From NCBI GenBank assembly GCA_934561055.1, contig CAKTFN010000005.1:1-64000 (forward strand): 64,000 bases of DNA, written 5' to 3'. Under the pieces are notes generated by a model. The model had not been told where the DNA came from. It was given only the letters and a program-made list of their open reading frames with translations, and searched no databases. The position numbers were made by a program, and so were the translations under genes. How positions within the stretch are numbered: position 1 is the stretch's first letter; each line of letters opens with the position of its first letter. This stretch comes from an uncultured Eubacteriales bacterium (lineage in GTDB: Bacteria; Bacillota; Clostridia; Oscillospirales; Acutalibacteraceae). Positions 52,505 through 60,414 of the stretch are shown piece by piece.

Positions 52505-54115
52505 TTACTCGGCCTTGAAAAAGTACTTTCTTATGAACTCAACAATTTTTGAAAGCCATTCGTCAAGCTTACTTAAAAAGTTTTTGTCCGTCTGCGAAGA
52601 ATCGGACGGAATCTCAACATTCTCGGTCAGCGAAGTGCATTTTCCGCTGCTTCTGTCAAGGGAAAGGAACTGCGGAAAACGCGGATCGGTGCGGACATCG
52701 ACCGCCTTTTCGCTCGTTGCAATCCAAACGAGGAGTTTTCCGCTGTCGTGTTCACGGCCGTATTCAACGTGGCTCATGTTCTTGACGAACCACGTTTTTT
52801 CCGGAAGAATACAAGTTGAAGCGTCGATAACTCCGTCGGTTGAAACGTGATTGTGAGTCTTGTCAAAGCAGACTTTTTCATGAGAAGAAGACGATGCGTC
52901 AAGTGTTTTTCCGTAATCCGCAACCTTTGCGTAACCCGTCATAAGATATGTATCGATGAGAGTGTCGGTATGATTGCGTGAACCTTCCGTAATCGGAATT
53001 CCGGCGTAACCGTAAGCTCCGGTGAAATAAACATTCACACCGTTGCTTTCGGTCTTTTTGATGATTTCTTCCGTTTTCATTCCGACGTTATATGCGTATT
53101 CGTCGATTTTTTTGATGAAACTTTCGCTCAAGGAACCGTAAGACGTCATCTGTTCTTTCGCTTTTTCATAGTATTCGCAGTTCATAAGACCCCAGATTCC
53201 GGGAAAACGAATAAACGTATCCATGAAAACTTTTGAATAAACCGGCTCTCTGAGAGCTTCGATAACCGCCTTGAGATAAGCGTTGATTGCTTTTTTTGCA
53301 CCTTTTCCGTATTTTGCAAGAGCACTTTCTCCGAGACCGAAAAGTTCGTAAGCAAAGTCGCTCTTGACAAGAAACTCTTCAAGATAATCAAGAACGGCGT
53401 CAAGCCCGATTTCAATGTTTCCGGAAAAAAGCTTTCCGACAATATCCGTTCCGCAAACGGCCGTTGACGCAAAAACAACGTTGTGAAGTTTTTCGCTGCC
53501 GTATTTGTAAATATATGACGTTGTTACCGTTCCGCCGAAGCTCATTGCAACGAGCGAAACCTTTTTGCTTTTTGTTTCCTTGAGAACGTTCTCAATCATT
53601 TCGTTCAGGTCATCCGCAATGTCCAGCGCGCTTCTTCTGAAGTCATAATAAAAGAAATATGTTCTGTCCCAGCCGATTTTTTCCGAAATTGCACGGACAA
53701 CGCCTCTTTCGGTTCCTTTTGTTGCTTCGTCGTCCTTGAATTCGTCATAGTTTCCGGCGCTTTCCCGAAAAAGCGGCGGAGCAATGTTATAAACCGAATT
53801 TCCGTTTTCGTCGCACTTCATTTTTTCAAAGAAGTCATGAATCGGTTTTGCGCCGTATTTTCCGAGAATATCCCATTTGTTAAGAAGAACTGCCGCGGAA
53901 AGCGACGGAACGAGTTTGAGAATATTTGTGACAAGAGTTTCGGCCGAAGGCGGAAAAACTCTTTCTCCCGTGTCCGAATCATAAAGCGGAAACGTTCCCA
54001 TTCCGCTGATGACAATTACGGGAGTTGTTTCTTTCGTTTCATTCGCCGCAAATGCAGCCGAAGCGCAAGAAAAAATCAGCAAAACAGAGAGAAGAACCGA
54101 AATAAGCTTTTTCAT
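52505..54115 (-). CDS. Secreted LCAT-like alpha/beta-hydrolase with amphipathic tail (copy 1)
   Basis: 536 aa. The ATG at 54115 follows GGAGGAT. Signal peptide 1-23 (KKLISVLLSVLLIFSCASAA). The mature protein begins PVIVISGMGTFPLYDSD. The nucleophile elbow is KVSLVAMSFGGTVTTSYIYK (Ser in AMSFGG), near DRTYFFYYDFRRSALDIADD, a pattern of the lecithin:cholesterol acyltransferase / PDAT class of lipases. A candidate His is in KTHNHVSTDGVIDAST. The C-terminus is an amphipathic helix (LSKLDEWLSKIVEFIRKYFF). About 35% or more of it looks shared with the next gene upstream, so they are tandem paralogues. Likely an extracellular lipase or acyltransferase held at the membrane. Substrate unknown. Confidence 0.8.
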   Translation of the reverse strand: MKKLISVLLSVLLIFSCASAAFAANETKETTPVIVISGMGTFPLYDSDTGERVFPPSAETLVTNILKLVPSLSAAVLLNKWDILGKYGAKPIHDFFEKMKCDENGNSVYNIAPPLFRESAGNYDEFKDDEATKGTERGVVRAISEKIGWDRTYFFYYDFRRSALDIADDLNEMIENVLKETKSKKVSLVAMSFGGTVTTSYIYKYGSEKLHNVVFASTAVCGTDIVGKLFSGNIEIGLDAVLDYLEEFLVKSDFAYELFGLGESALAKYGKGAKKAINAYLKAVIEALREPVYSKVFMDTFIRFPGIWGLMNCEYYEKAKEQMTSYGSLSESFIKKIDEYAYNVGMKTEEIIKKTESNGVNVYFTGAYGYAGIPITEGSRNHTDTLIDTYLMTGYAKVADYGKTLDASSSSHEKVCFDKTHNHVSTDGVIDASTCILPEKTWFVKNMSHVEYGREHDSGKLLVWIATSEKAVDVRTDPRFPQFLSLDRSSGKCTSLTENVEIPSDSSQTDKNFLSKLDEWLSKIVEFIRKYFFKAE

Positions 54116-54128
54116 TTTTATCCTCCGA

Positions 54129-55733
54129 TCAGTTTCTCGCCATGTCAAAAAGCTTGACAATCAGCGAGAAAAAGTTTTTCCAAAATTCCGCAAGACGTGA
54201 AAAGACGTTTGACTTTTCGTCATAAACACTGTGCCTGACTTCGCTTCCGGTAAGATTTTTGAGTTTTCCGGTCGTGTTGTTGAACTCGGAAAACTGTGCA
54301 TAGCCGTTTTCATCGTTAACCGAAAGCTCACCTTCGCCCGAAACGAGCCAGAGAAGAAGCTCGCTCGCCTGAGTGTTGTTTCTGAAACCGACGTGCTTCA
54401 TATATTTGATGAACCATGTCTGTTCGGGAAAAAGACAGGTTGAAGCGTCGATGATTCCGTCAACGGAAAGGTGTTTGTGCGTTTTGTCCCCGCAAACTCT
54501 TCCGTCGGTCTTGTAATCGTTTCCGAGGTTTTCACCGTAAAGAGCGCAGGTTGCACCGAAAGACTCGTTCTTCGTTTCAATCAAACAGTCGCTTTGCTCC
54601 CACGCCGTTTTTGTCACCGGAAATCCGACATAGCCGTAAGACGCGGTAACATAAATTTCGGTTCCGTTCTTCTTTGCTTTGAGCATAAGCTCTTCGGCGT
54701 TGTTTTGAACGTTGTAATGATAATCGTCAATACGATCCGAAAAAGTTTTCGTCATTCCGTTTTTTTTCATTTCCTTTTTTGCCGAGGAATAATATTCATC
54801 CGGACAGAACGACCACATTCCCGGCATTGAGGCAAAGGACGCGGAAAGAAGCTCGTCATATGCCTTGTCGTTCGTTTTTTCAAGGAAAGCGGCAACGAAT
54901 TTATCGATTGCCGAAGAAACGGCCGGAGTGAGTTCCATCTGAGTCTGAACAACCGAAATCAGCGTTTGAGTGAAGATGTCTCCCCTTTCAAAGCTGAAAA
55001 GGCGTTCGAGCAACATATCCGTTGTAATTTCAAGCTGCCTTGAAAAAAGTTCTCCGATGAGGTCAATGCCTTTTGAGGCAACGAGGCAATAAACAATTTT
55101 TTTGATGCTCCCGCTTCCGTGTTTGTAAAGATATGTATTTGTAATTACGCCGCCCATGCTGCACGGAACGAGGGTAACCTTTTGAACGTTTTTTTCCTTT
55201 TTGACGTTTTCGATGTAACGATGAAGTCCCTCGGCGCTTTCAAACGGGTCAAGGCGCCAGTCATAATTGTAATAATAAACGTTTTCTCCGCCGAGAGAAG
55301 CGGCAAGAGCCTTTGCGATTCCCTGCTCGTCCTCGTCGTTTTCGTTTTCAAGAATTTCCGGATAATTGTTCACCGAAAGAGGAAAGGACGGGGCTTTTAC
55401 ATCGTGTACGGAGTTTCCGTTTTCATCGCAGGAAACAACTTCAAAAATTCCGTCAAAAACGTTTTTGAAGCATTTTTCGGCGAAATAATCCCAATCACCG
55501 GAAAGCACCGACTTTGAAAACGGAAGAATTGATTTTCCGACAACCTTTATTATCCCCTTGGTTGACGCCGGATAAACCTTTGCTCCGCTTTCTCCGTCAT
55601 AAAGAGGGAACGACGACATTCCGCTGACAACAATTACGGGAGTTGTTTCGTCTTTTGCGAAAGCAAACGACGAGACCGAAAAAATCATCACTGCGCACAA
55701 AAACAATGCAAGAGTTTTTTTCATAATTTTCAT
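54129..55733 (-). CDS. Secreted LCAT-like alpha/beta-hydrolase with amphipathic tail (copy 2)
   Basis: 534 aa. Signal peptide about 1-26 (KKTLALFLCAVMIFSVSSF). It is built like the neighbouring copy: PVIVVSGMSSFPLYDGESG, the aromatic/Asp block VYYYNYDWRLDPFESAEGL, and nucleophile elbow KVTLVPCSMGGVITNTYLYK (CSMGG). The WFIKYMKHVGF block and KTHKHLSVDGIIDASTCLFP match copy 1. The end is an amphipathic helix (FSRLAEFWKNFFSLIVKLFD). It lies 39 nt after pcrA and 13 nt before copy 1. Nothing else in the run is secreted, so this pair looks inserted between pcrA and pyrH. Lipid substrate presumed from fold only. Confidence 0.8.
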   Translation of the reverse strand: MKIMKKTLALFLCAVMIFSVSSFAFAKDETTPVIVVSGMSSFPLYDGESGAKVYPASTKGIIKVVGKSILPFSKSVLSGDWDYFAEKCFKNVFDGIFEVVSCDENGNSVHDVKAPSFPLSVNNYPEILENENDEDEQGIAKALAASLGGENVYYYNYDWRLDPFESAEGLHRYIENVKKEKNVQKVTLVPCSMGGVITNTYLYKHGSGSIKKIVYCLVASKGIDLIGELFSRQLEITTDMLLERLFSFERGDIFTQTLISVVQTQMELTPAVSSAIDKFVAAFLEKTNDKAYDELLSASFASMPGMWSFCPDEYYSSAKKEMKKNGMTKTFSDRIDDYHYNVQNNAEELMLKAKKNGTEIYVTASYGYVGFPVTKTAWEQSDCLIETKNESFGATCALYGENLGNDYKTDGRVCGDKTHKHLSVDGIIDASTCLFPEQTWFIKYMKHVGFRNNTQASELLLWLVSGEGELSVNDENGYAQFSEFNNTTGKLKNLTGSEVRHSVYDEKSNVFSRLAEFWKNFFSLIVKLFDMARN

Positions 55734-55772
55734 ATTTTTTCTCTCCTTCTTTTTATTTTTCGAAAAGCATTT

Positions 55773-58205
55773 TTATTTCTTTTCGAGCTTTGCGTAATTT
55801 GCCATAAGTTTTTTTGTCCCGGCTTTTTCAAAAGCAATTTCAATCATGCTGTCGTTACCCATCTTTTTGACCGAAACAACAACTCCCGTTCCGAAAACTT
55901 TGCTGACGACCGTGTCTCCGACCGAGTACAAAACGGTTGAAACAGGCGTTTTTTTCGGTGCCGACGAACGGATTTTTGAAAGAACACCGCTTCCGCCGGA
56001 GGACGTTTTGCGTTCCGGAACGGTTTCCTTTTTTGAATATCCGCCGGAGAAGTCACCGGAAAAACCGCTTTTTCCGAATCCGCCGAACGTCTCCTGCCGG
56101 ACGGAGGCAAAACCGTTCCTTCCGACGTGTTCGGTAAGGTTCTCAGGAATTTCCGAAAGAAAGCGCGAAGGAAGATTTCTCGAAGTTGAGCCGAAGAGCA
56201 TTCTCATGTTTGCATGGGAAAGATAAAGCTTTTGTCTTGCTCTGGTAATTCCGACGTAAGCAAGTCTTCTTTCCTCTTCAACTTCCTGCGGATAATACAT
56301 ACTCTGAACACCCGGAAAAATTCCTTCCTCCATTCCGGGAATGAAAACAACCGGAAATTCAAGTCCCTTTGCAGAATGGAGCGTCATCATTACGACTGCG
56401 TCCGTCTGTGCGTTATAGTTGTCGATATCCGTCATAAGGGCAACTTCTTCAAGAAAGCCGGAAAGGCTCGGTTCCTCGTTTTCCGTTTCATAGGTCACAA
56501 GGTTCGTGATAAGTTCCGAAATGTTTTCAAGCCTTTCGGCGCCCTTTTCCTGATCAAGCTTCAAAAAGCTCAGATATTCCGTCCGCTCAATGAGCTCTTT
56601 GAAAAGTTCGTCAAGATGCATATCGTCCGATTTATCGTTAAACTCCTTAATGAGAGCGGAAAATTCAAGGAGCTTTTTTGCGCTTCGTTTGAGCTGTTCA
56701 TATTCGTCTGCGTGCGAAATAACCTCAAAAAGGCTTACGCCGAGTCCCGTTGCAATTTCAAAGGCTTTGTTGATTGTTGTTTCGCCGATTCCGCGTTTCG
56801 GAACGTTTATCACTCTTCTGAGCCTGATGTTGTCGTTCGGGTTGTTGACAACGGTGAGATATGCGATTGCGTCACGGATTTCAGCTCTTTCGTAAAAGCG
56901 GAAACCGCCGATGATTCGATACGGAATTCCGGCTCTGACCATTCCCCGTTCGATTGAGTTCGACTGGGCGTTCATGCGGTAAAGAACGGCGTGATCGGAA
57001 AACGTATATTTTCCGCTGCTGACGTTTTCTTCAATCGTTTCGGTAATAAAACGGGTTTCGTCCTGTTCATCGTATGCGGTTTCGATAACAACCTTGTCTC
57101 CGGGGTTGTTATTCGTCCAAAGGTTCTTTCCCTTTCGCTGGGTATTGTTTGAGATAACTTCGTTTGCAACGTCAAGGATAGTCTGTGTTGAGCGGTAATT
57201 CTGCTCCAAACGGATTGTCTTTGCGTTTGCGTATTGGTTTTCAAAGCTCATGATGTTTTCGATTGTTGCTCCTCTGAAGCGGTAAATGCTCTGGTCGTCG
57301 TCGCCGACAACGCAGATATTTTTATGTCCGCCGGCAAGAAGCTCGGTCAATCTGAACTGTGCGTGGTTTGTGTCCTGATATTCGTCAACCATTATGTATC
57401 TGAACTTTTTCTGATAGTGTTCTCTCACATCCGAAAAGTTTTCAAGAAGTTTCACCGTATTGTTAATTATATCGTCAAAATCCATCGCATCGGCCTTTTT
57501 AAGCTCATCCTGATACATTTTATAGGCCGAGCCGATTTTTTGAAGGCGAACGTCGTTTCCGGCCTGTTTGAGATATTCCCGAGGTGAAACGAGATTATCC
57601 TTCGCCCTGCTGATTTCGGAAAGAATCGTTTTGTAAGAAAGAACGCTTTCTTTAATGTCAAGCTGCCGCTGACATTCCTTCATGAGCCTTTTTGAATCGT
57701 CCGTGTCATAAATCGTAAAATTCGACGAATAGCCCAAAACGTTTCCATCACGGCGGAGAATTCGGGCGCAGCAGGCATGAAATGTACTTGCCCAAATGTC
57801 GTTCGCTTCCGAACCGAGCATTTTTTCAAGGCGTTCCTTCAGCTCGTTCGCCGCCTTGTTTGTGAAGGTGATTGCAAGAATCTGCCACGGCCTTGCGTTA
57901 TCAACCGAAAGAAGGTCTTCAATGTCAAAAAGAAGCTCCGTTTCGCCGTCAAGATATCGCTTCATATATTCAATGTCACGCTCGGAAGGCTCAAACATAA
58001 CCTCACCGCTCGCCCACGCTTTTCCGTATTTCACAATGTTCGCAATGCGGTTGACGATTACGGTCGTTTTTCCGCTTCCCGCTCCGGCAAGAATAAGAAG
58101 CGGCCCTTCCGTGCAAAAGATTGCTCTTTTTTGCATCTCGTTCATTGACGAGAAATCTTTTTCGATTATTTTTTTTCTGAGTTCAAAAAATTCCTTAGAC
58201 GCCAT
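55773..58205 (-). CDS. pcrA: ATP-dependent DNA helicase PcrA
   Basis: 810 aa superfamily 1A 3'-5' helicase for repair and fork clearance. Helicase motifs in order: Q motif MNEMQKRAIFC, Walker A LILAGAGSGKTTVIVNRI, motif Ia ILAITFTNKAANEL, motif II IMVDEYQDTNHAQ, motif III CVVGDDDQSIYRFRGA, motif IV EQNYRST, motif V MTLHSAKGLEFPVVFIPG, motif VI RRLAYVGITRARQKLYL. The C-terminal about 150 residues are disordered with a conserved end (VSKVFGTGVVVSVKKMGND), the RNA-polymerase-binding Tudor-like tail of PcrA. Length is slightly above the usual 740. Confidence 0.97.
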   Translation of the reverse strand: MASKEFFELRKKIIEKDFSSMNEMQKRAIFCTEGPLLILAGAGSGKTTVIVNRIANIVKYGKAWASGEVMFEPSERDIEYMKRYLDGETELLFDIEDLLSVDNARPWQILAITFTNKAANELKERLEKMLGSEANDIWASTFHACCARILRRDGNVLGYSSNFTIYDTDDSKRLMKECQRQLDIKESVLSYKTILSEISRAKDNLVSPREYLKQAGNDVRLQKIGSAYKMYQDELKKADAMDFDDIINNTVKLLENFSDVREHYQKKFRYIMVDEYQDTNHAQFRLTELLAGGHKNICVVGDDDQSIYRFRGATIENIMSFENQYANAKTIRLEQNYRSTQTILDVANEVISNNTQRKGKNLWTNNNPGDKVVIETAYDEQDETRFITETIEENVSSGKYTFSDHAVLYRMNAQSNSIERGMVRAGIPYRIIGGFRFYERAEIRDAIAYLTVVNNPNDNIRLRRVINVPKRGIGETTINKAFEIATGLGVSLFEVISHADEYEQLKRSAKKLLEFSALIKEFNDKSDDMHLDELFKELIERTEYLSFLKLDQEKGAERLENISELITNLVTYETENEEPSLSGFLEEVALMTDIDNYNAQTDAVVMMTLHSAKGLEFPVVFIPGMEEGIFPGVQSMYYPQEVEEERRLAYVGITRARQKLYLSHANMRMLFGSTSRNLPSRFLSEIPENLTEHVGRNGFASVRQETFGGFGKSGFSGDFSGGYSKKETVPERKTSSGGSGVLSKIRSSAPKKTPVSTVLYSVGDTVVSKVFGTGVVVSVKKMGNDSMIEIAFEKAGTKKLMANYAKLEKK

Positions 58206-58371
58206 TGTTTACTCCCATAAAATCGCTTTGCTTTTTCGGGAAACCGCAGTATCCCAAATTAATATCAGTTTATTGTACAACATAGCGAAAAAAAAGGCAA
58301 CGGCAAAAGGACACAAACATAGTTTTTAATTTTTGTGTGATTGGTACAGACGAAAATAGCCGTGCCTGCGC

Positions 58372-58400
58372 TTGACAGCGCTTTTTTGTTGTGATATCAT
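58372..58400 (+). promoter_or_regulatory. Promoter of the YbaK-type gene
   Basis: TTGACA (58372-58377), 17-bp spacer, TATCAT (58395-58400), 38 bp before the start. Confidence 0.8.
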
Positions 58401-58438
58401 ACGAGGAACAGTCTATAATTTTCCGGAGGTACAAAACA

Positions 58439-58912
58439 ATGTCGATTGAAAGAGTCCGTGCATACTTCAAAACGCTCAAAATCGAAGAAAGAATCCTTGA
58501 ATTCGATGTTTCGAGTGCAACGGTCGAGCTTGCCGCAAAAGCGCTGAACACCGAAGGAAAGCGGATTGCAAAAACGCTCTCCTTCCTCGCAAAGGAAAGG
58601 CCGGTTCTCATCGTTACCGCAGGAGACGCAAAAATCGACAACAAAAAGTACAAGGCCTTTTTCCTCACGAAAGCGAAAATGCTCACACCCGAACAGGTCA
58701 CCGAGCTTATCGGCCACGCCGTCGGCGGCGTTTGCCCGTTTGCGGTGAACGAAGGCGTTGACGTTTTTCTTGACGAATCGCTCAAAAGGTTTGAATCCGT
58801 TTTTCCTGCCTGCGGAAGCGCAAACAGCGCAATCGAGCTGACGATTCCGGAGCTTGAAAAATATTCGGGCTTTAAGCAATGGGTTGACGTTTGCAAGCTG
58901 CCGGAAGAATAA
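58439..58912 (+). CDS. YbaK/EbsC (ProX-like) aminoacyl-tRNA deacylase
   Basis: 157 aa. The ATG at 58439 follows CCGGAGG by 9 nt. The YbaK/ProRS-INS fold is seen from VELAAKALNTEGKRIAKTLS, with the conserved Lys in AKTLSF. VLIVTAGDAKIDNKKYK is the middle strand-helix. AVGGVCPFAVNEGVDVFLDE is the signature GG-CPF motif. Members hydrolyse mischarged tRNAs such as Cys- or Ala-tRNA-Pro. A single-gene unit with consensus promoter and strong terminator, divergent from pcrA. Confidence 0.92.
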   Translation: MSIERVRAYFKTLKIEERILEFDVSSATVELAAKALNTEGKRIAKTLSFLAKERPVLIVTAGDAKIDNKKYKAFFLTKAKMLTPEQVTELIGHAVGGVCPFAVNEGVDVFLDESLKRFESVFPACGSANSAIELTIPELEKYSGFKQWVDVCKLPEE

Positions 58913-58918
58913 AAAAGC

Positions 58919-58955
58919 AAAAGCCGTGCTTCGTTTTTAAAGCACGGCTTTTTTA
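58919..58955 (+). terminator. Terminator of the YbaK-type gene
   Basis: The 12-bp stem AAAAGCCGTGCT / AGCACGGCTTTT is followed by TTAT. Because it is symmetrical it may also stop leftward transcription. Confidence 0.9.
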
Positions 58956-58966
58956 TGCATAAAGAA

Positions 58967-58993
58967 ACAGGAACCGCAAAAAGCGGTTCCTGT
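58967..58993 (-). terminator. Terminator of the 50-aa peptide gene
   Basis: The 11-bp stem ACAGGAACCGC / GCGGTTCCTGT with an A5 loop is followed on the minus strand by TTCTTT. Confidence 0.85.
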
Positions 58994-59025
58994 ACCCTTA
59001 AACAATTGTTTAATTGTTGTCAAGA

Positions 59026-59178
59026 TTAGAATGTGACGTTGTCGTAGTTGAGGGTTTCAGTTGCACCAACATCTACCTTACCACCAAAAGCTTTCTTAAA
59101 GAAAGTAAGGATAGCATCAAAGAATCCCATAAGCTTCTTCCAGAATGCTTCAAAAGTCATGATCTCATTTTTGCTCAT
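59026..59178 (-). CDS. 50-aa amphipathic peptide
   Basis: It is too short for routine gene calling but has every expression signal: a consensus promoter, an AGGAGG Shine-Dalgarno 8 nt before ATG, clean frame and a strong terminator. Sequence: a short polar start (SKNEIMT), then FEAFWKKLMGFFDAILTFFK and KAFGGK, then a polar tail (VDVGATETLNYDNVTF). The middle is a helix with Phe/Trp/Leu on one face and Lys on the other. There is no signal peptide and no double-Gly leader. The helix resembles the C-terminal tails of the secreted proteins of this window and leaderless bacteriocin- or PSM-like peptides. Function unknown. Confidence 0.75.
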   Translation of the reverse strand: MSKNEIMTFEAFWKKLMGFFDAILTFFKKAFGGKVDVGATETLNYDNVTF

Positions 59179-59208
59179 TTCAATTTTCCTCCTATTACTC
59201 TTAATTTA

Positions 59209-59226
59209 TTGAAACAACTGTTTCAA
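59209..59226. promoter_or_regulatory. 18-bp perfect palindrome at the start of the 50-aa peptide transcript
   Basis: TTGAAACA-AC-TGTTTCAA lies about 10 nt downstream of the -10 box, at about +3 to +20. It could be a repressor operator or a 5' stabilising hairpin. Confidence 0.6.
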
Positions 59227-59235
59227 CATGGCTAA

Positions 59236-59264
59236 ATTATATATCAAACCGTTCAGAATGTCAA
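59236..59264 (-). promoter_or_regulatory. Promoter of the 50-aa peptide gene
   Basis: TTGACA (59259-59264), 17-bp spacer, TATAAT (59236-59241) on the minus strand: perfect consensus. The 59265-59385 stretch is AT-rich spacer. Confidence 0.9.
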
Positions 59265-59391
59265 CAGTTTATTCAAAAAATTTTAATATTTAAGCGGTTT
59301 TAATTTTTTTATTCGATTTCAAACTATAGCAAATCACTGAAATCCTCTTGAGTAAAAATTTATTTTTGTCTATTTGTGCCATAAAAACACA

Positions 59392-59415
59392 GAACCTGCT
59401 CAAAAGAGCAGGTTC
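59392..59415 (-). terminator. Terminator of the 47-aa peptide gene
   Basis: The 10-bp stem GAACCTGCTC / GAGCAGGTTC with an AAAA loop is followed on the minus strand by TGTGTTTTT. Confidence 0.85.
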
Positions 59416-59455
59416 CACATTTTAAAATTTCAAATTTTAAAACGATTCAGTGAAA

Positions 59456-59600
59456 TTATTCACCTTTAGTAGTTGCGAACGGGCTGTCATCCTTGAAGAT
59501 GGTGTCCTTGAGGAAAGCCCAAACCTTATGAACGAGAGCTACGAACTCTGCCCAGTTAGCGTTAAGGAAGTTGATTACCTTTACGATTGCGTCTTTCATT
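59456..59600 (-). pseudogene. 47-aa amphipathic peptide gene, interrupted by a 1-nt insertion in an A run
   Basis: ATG at 59600 follows AAGGAGG. As given, the frame reads MKDAIVKGNQLP and stops because of four A at 59580-59583 (complement). With three A the frame continues cleanly as MKDAIVKVINFLNANWAEFV, then ALVHKVWAFLKDTIFKDD and SPFATTKGE, ending at TAA 59456-59458. It is a second amphipathic peptide, with the same Shine-Dalgarno/promoter/terminator layout as the 50-aa one. Either a homopolymer sequencing error or a recent inactivation. Programmed frameshifting is possible but unsupported. Confidence 0.6.
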
Positions 59601-59663
59601 GTCAATTTTCCTCCTTATTACCCAAATCTCAATCGAAGAAGTTTCTCTCTTCAATCTGCTCTC

Positions 59664-59692
59664 ATTTTACACTAATATTTAAATTATGTCAA
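59664..59692 (-). promoter_or_regulatory. Promoter of the 47-aa peptide gene
   Basis: TTGACA (59687-59692), 17-bp spacer, TAAAAT (59664-59669) on the minus strand. An imperfect inverted repeat GAAGA...TCTTC follows at 59636-59654. Confidence 0.85.
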
Positions 59693-59773
59693 TAGTTAAT
59701 TCAAAAAAAGTTCATCTTTAAGAATTCTTAAAGATAGTTTTTTTTAAAGCAAATTTTAAGCGTCCGTGGATTT

Positions 59774-59799
59774 AAAAAAACCGTCCCGAAGGACGGCTT
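59774..59799 (-). terminator. Terminator of the Cys-rich secreted protein gene
   Basis: The stem CCGTCC-CGAA-GGACGG is followed on the minus strand by TTTTTTTAAA. Confidence 0.9.
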
Positions 59800-59805
59800 T
59801 AAAAA

Positions 59806-60273
59806 TTAGCCATTGTTTTTCTTACCAAAGAAATCGTTGATTCTGAGGAACTTGAAAATTGTGTCAAAAATCTTGTCAAAAACTTCGGCAACCTTGTGAA
59901 TTGCGTTCTGGAATGCTTTGATGATTGTTTCTCTCTGCTTTTCCGGAATGAGGGGTTCGGAAGAAGAATCGCCGGGGTTTTGATCTTTGTTTTCGCAGCA
60001 TGAGCATGAGCAACTGCACGGCCAGACTCCGCTGCATTCGCCGCAGCAGGTGCTTCCCTTGTAATGGCCGTTTTCGTCCTTTGCGCAGGAAAGGAGATAT
60101 GTTTCGTCAAGATACGGGCACTGAACGCAACAATGGCAACCGTTCATAACTCTTGTGCAATCCTTGCAAGTGCAGTACGGCATCTCGATTTCCTCGGCAA
60201 GAACGCTCGTTGAAGCGGCGCAAACCGAGAACAACATAAGTACGGCTAAAAATAATGATAATGCTTTTTTCAT
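59806..60273 (-). CDS. Small Cys-rich secreted protein with C-terminal amphipathic helix
   Basis: 155 aa, AGGAGG before the ATG. Signal peptide 1-27 (KKALSLFLAVLMLFSVCAAS). The mature N-terminal half has about 18 Cys in 75 residues: MPYCTCKDCTRVMNGCHCCV, then CPY, CCGECSGVWPCSCSCSCC. The spacing (CxC, CxxC, CC) suits metal binding or dense disulfides. A polar linker follows (DQNPGDSSSEPLIPEKQ). The C-terminus is a helix (IHKVAEVFDKIFDTIFKFLR). I do not recognise the Cys domain. Consensus promoter and own terminator imply strong, independent expression. Confidence 0.8.
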   Translation of the reverse strand: MKKALSLFLAVLMLFSVCAASTSVLAEEIEMPYCTCKDCTRVMNGCHCCVQCPYLDETYLLSCAKDENGHYKGSTCCGECSGVWPCSCSCSCCENKDQNPGDSSSEPLIPEKQRETIIKAFQNAIHKVAEVFDKIFDTIFKFLRINDFFGKKNNG

Positions 60274-60311
60274 ATTTATTATCCTCCTTTGAAGTATAAT
60301 ACTTTAAGTTT

Positions 60312-60340
60312 ATTATAATGAACCGACTCTTAAAAGTCAA
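60312..60340 (-). promoter_or_regulatory. Promoter of the Cys-rich protein gene
   Basis: TTGACT (60335-60340), 17-bp spacer, TATAAT (60312-60317). A 13-bp palindrome AAGTATTATACTT lies between it and the Shine-Dalgarno site. Confidence 0.85.
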
Positions 60341-60371
60341 CAGCTAAAAGAATTTTTTTGACGGTTAAAGC

Positions 60372-60401
60372 AAAAAATGCCGCCAATTGGCGACATTTTT
60401 T
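60372..60401 (-). terminator. Terminator of the 112-aa secreted peptide gene
   Basis: The stem ATGCCGCC / GGCGACAT (one mismatch) with an AATT loop is followed on the minus strand by TTTTTTG. Confidence 0.8.
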
Positions 60402-60414
60402 CCCTTTTGTTTTC

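Noticed and set aside
59456..59600. Programmed ribosomal frameshift in the 47-aa peptide gene
   Set aside because: The site has a short A run but no slippery heptamer with a following pseudoknot; error or slippage mutation is simpler.
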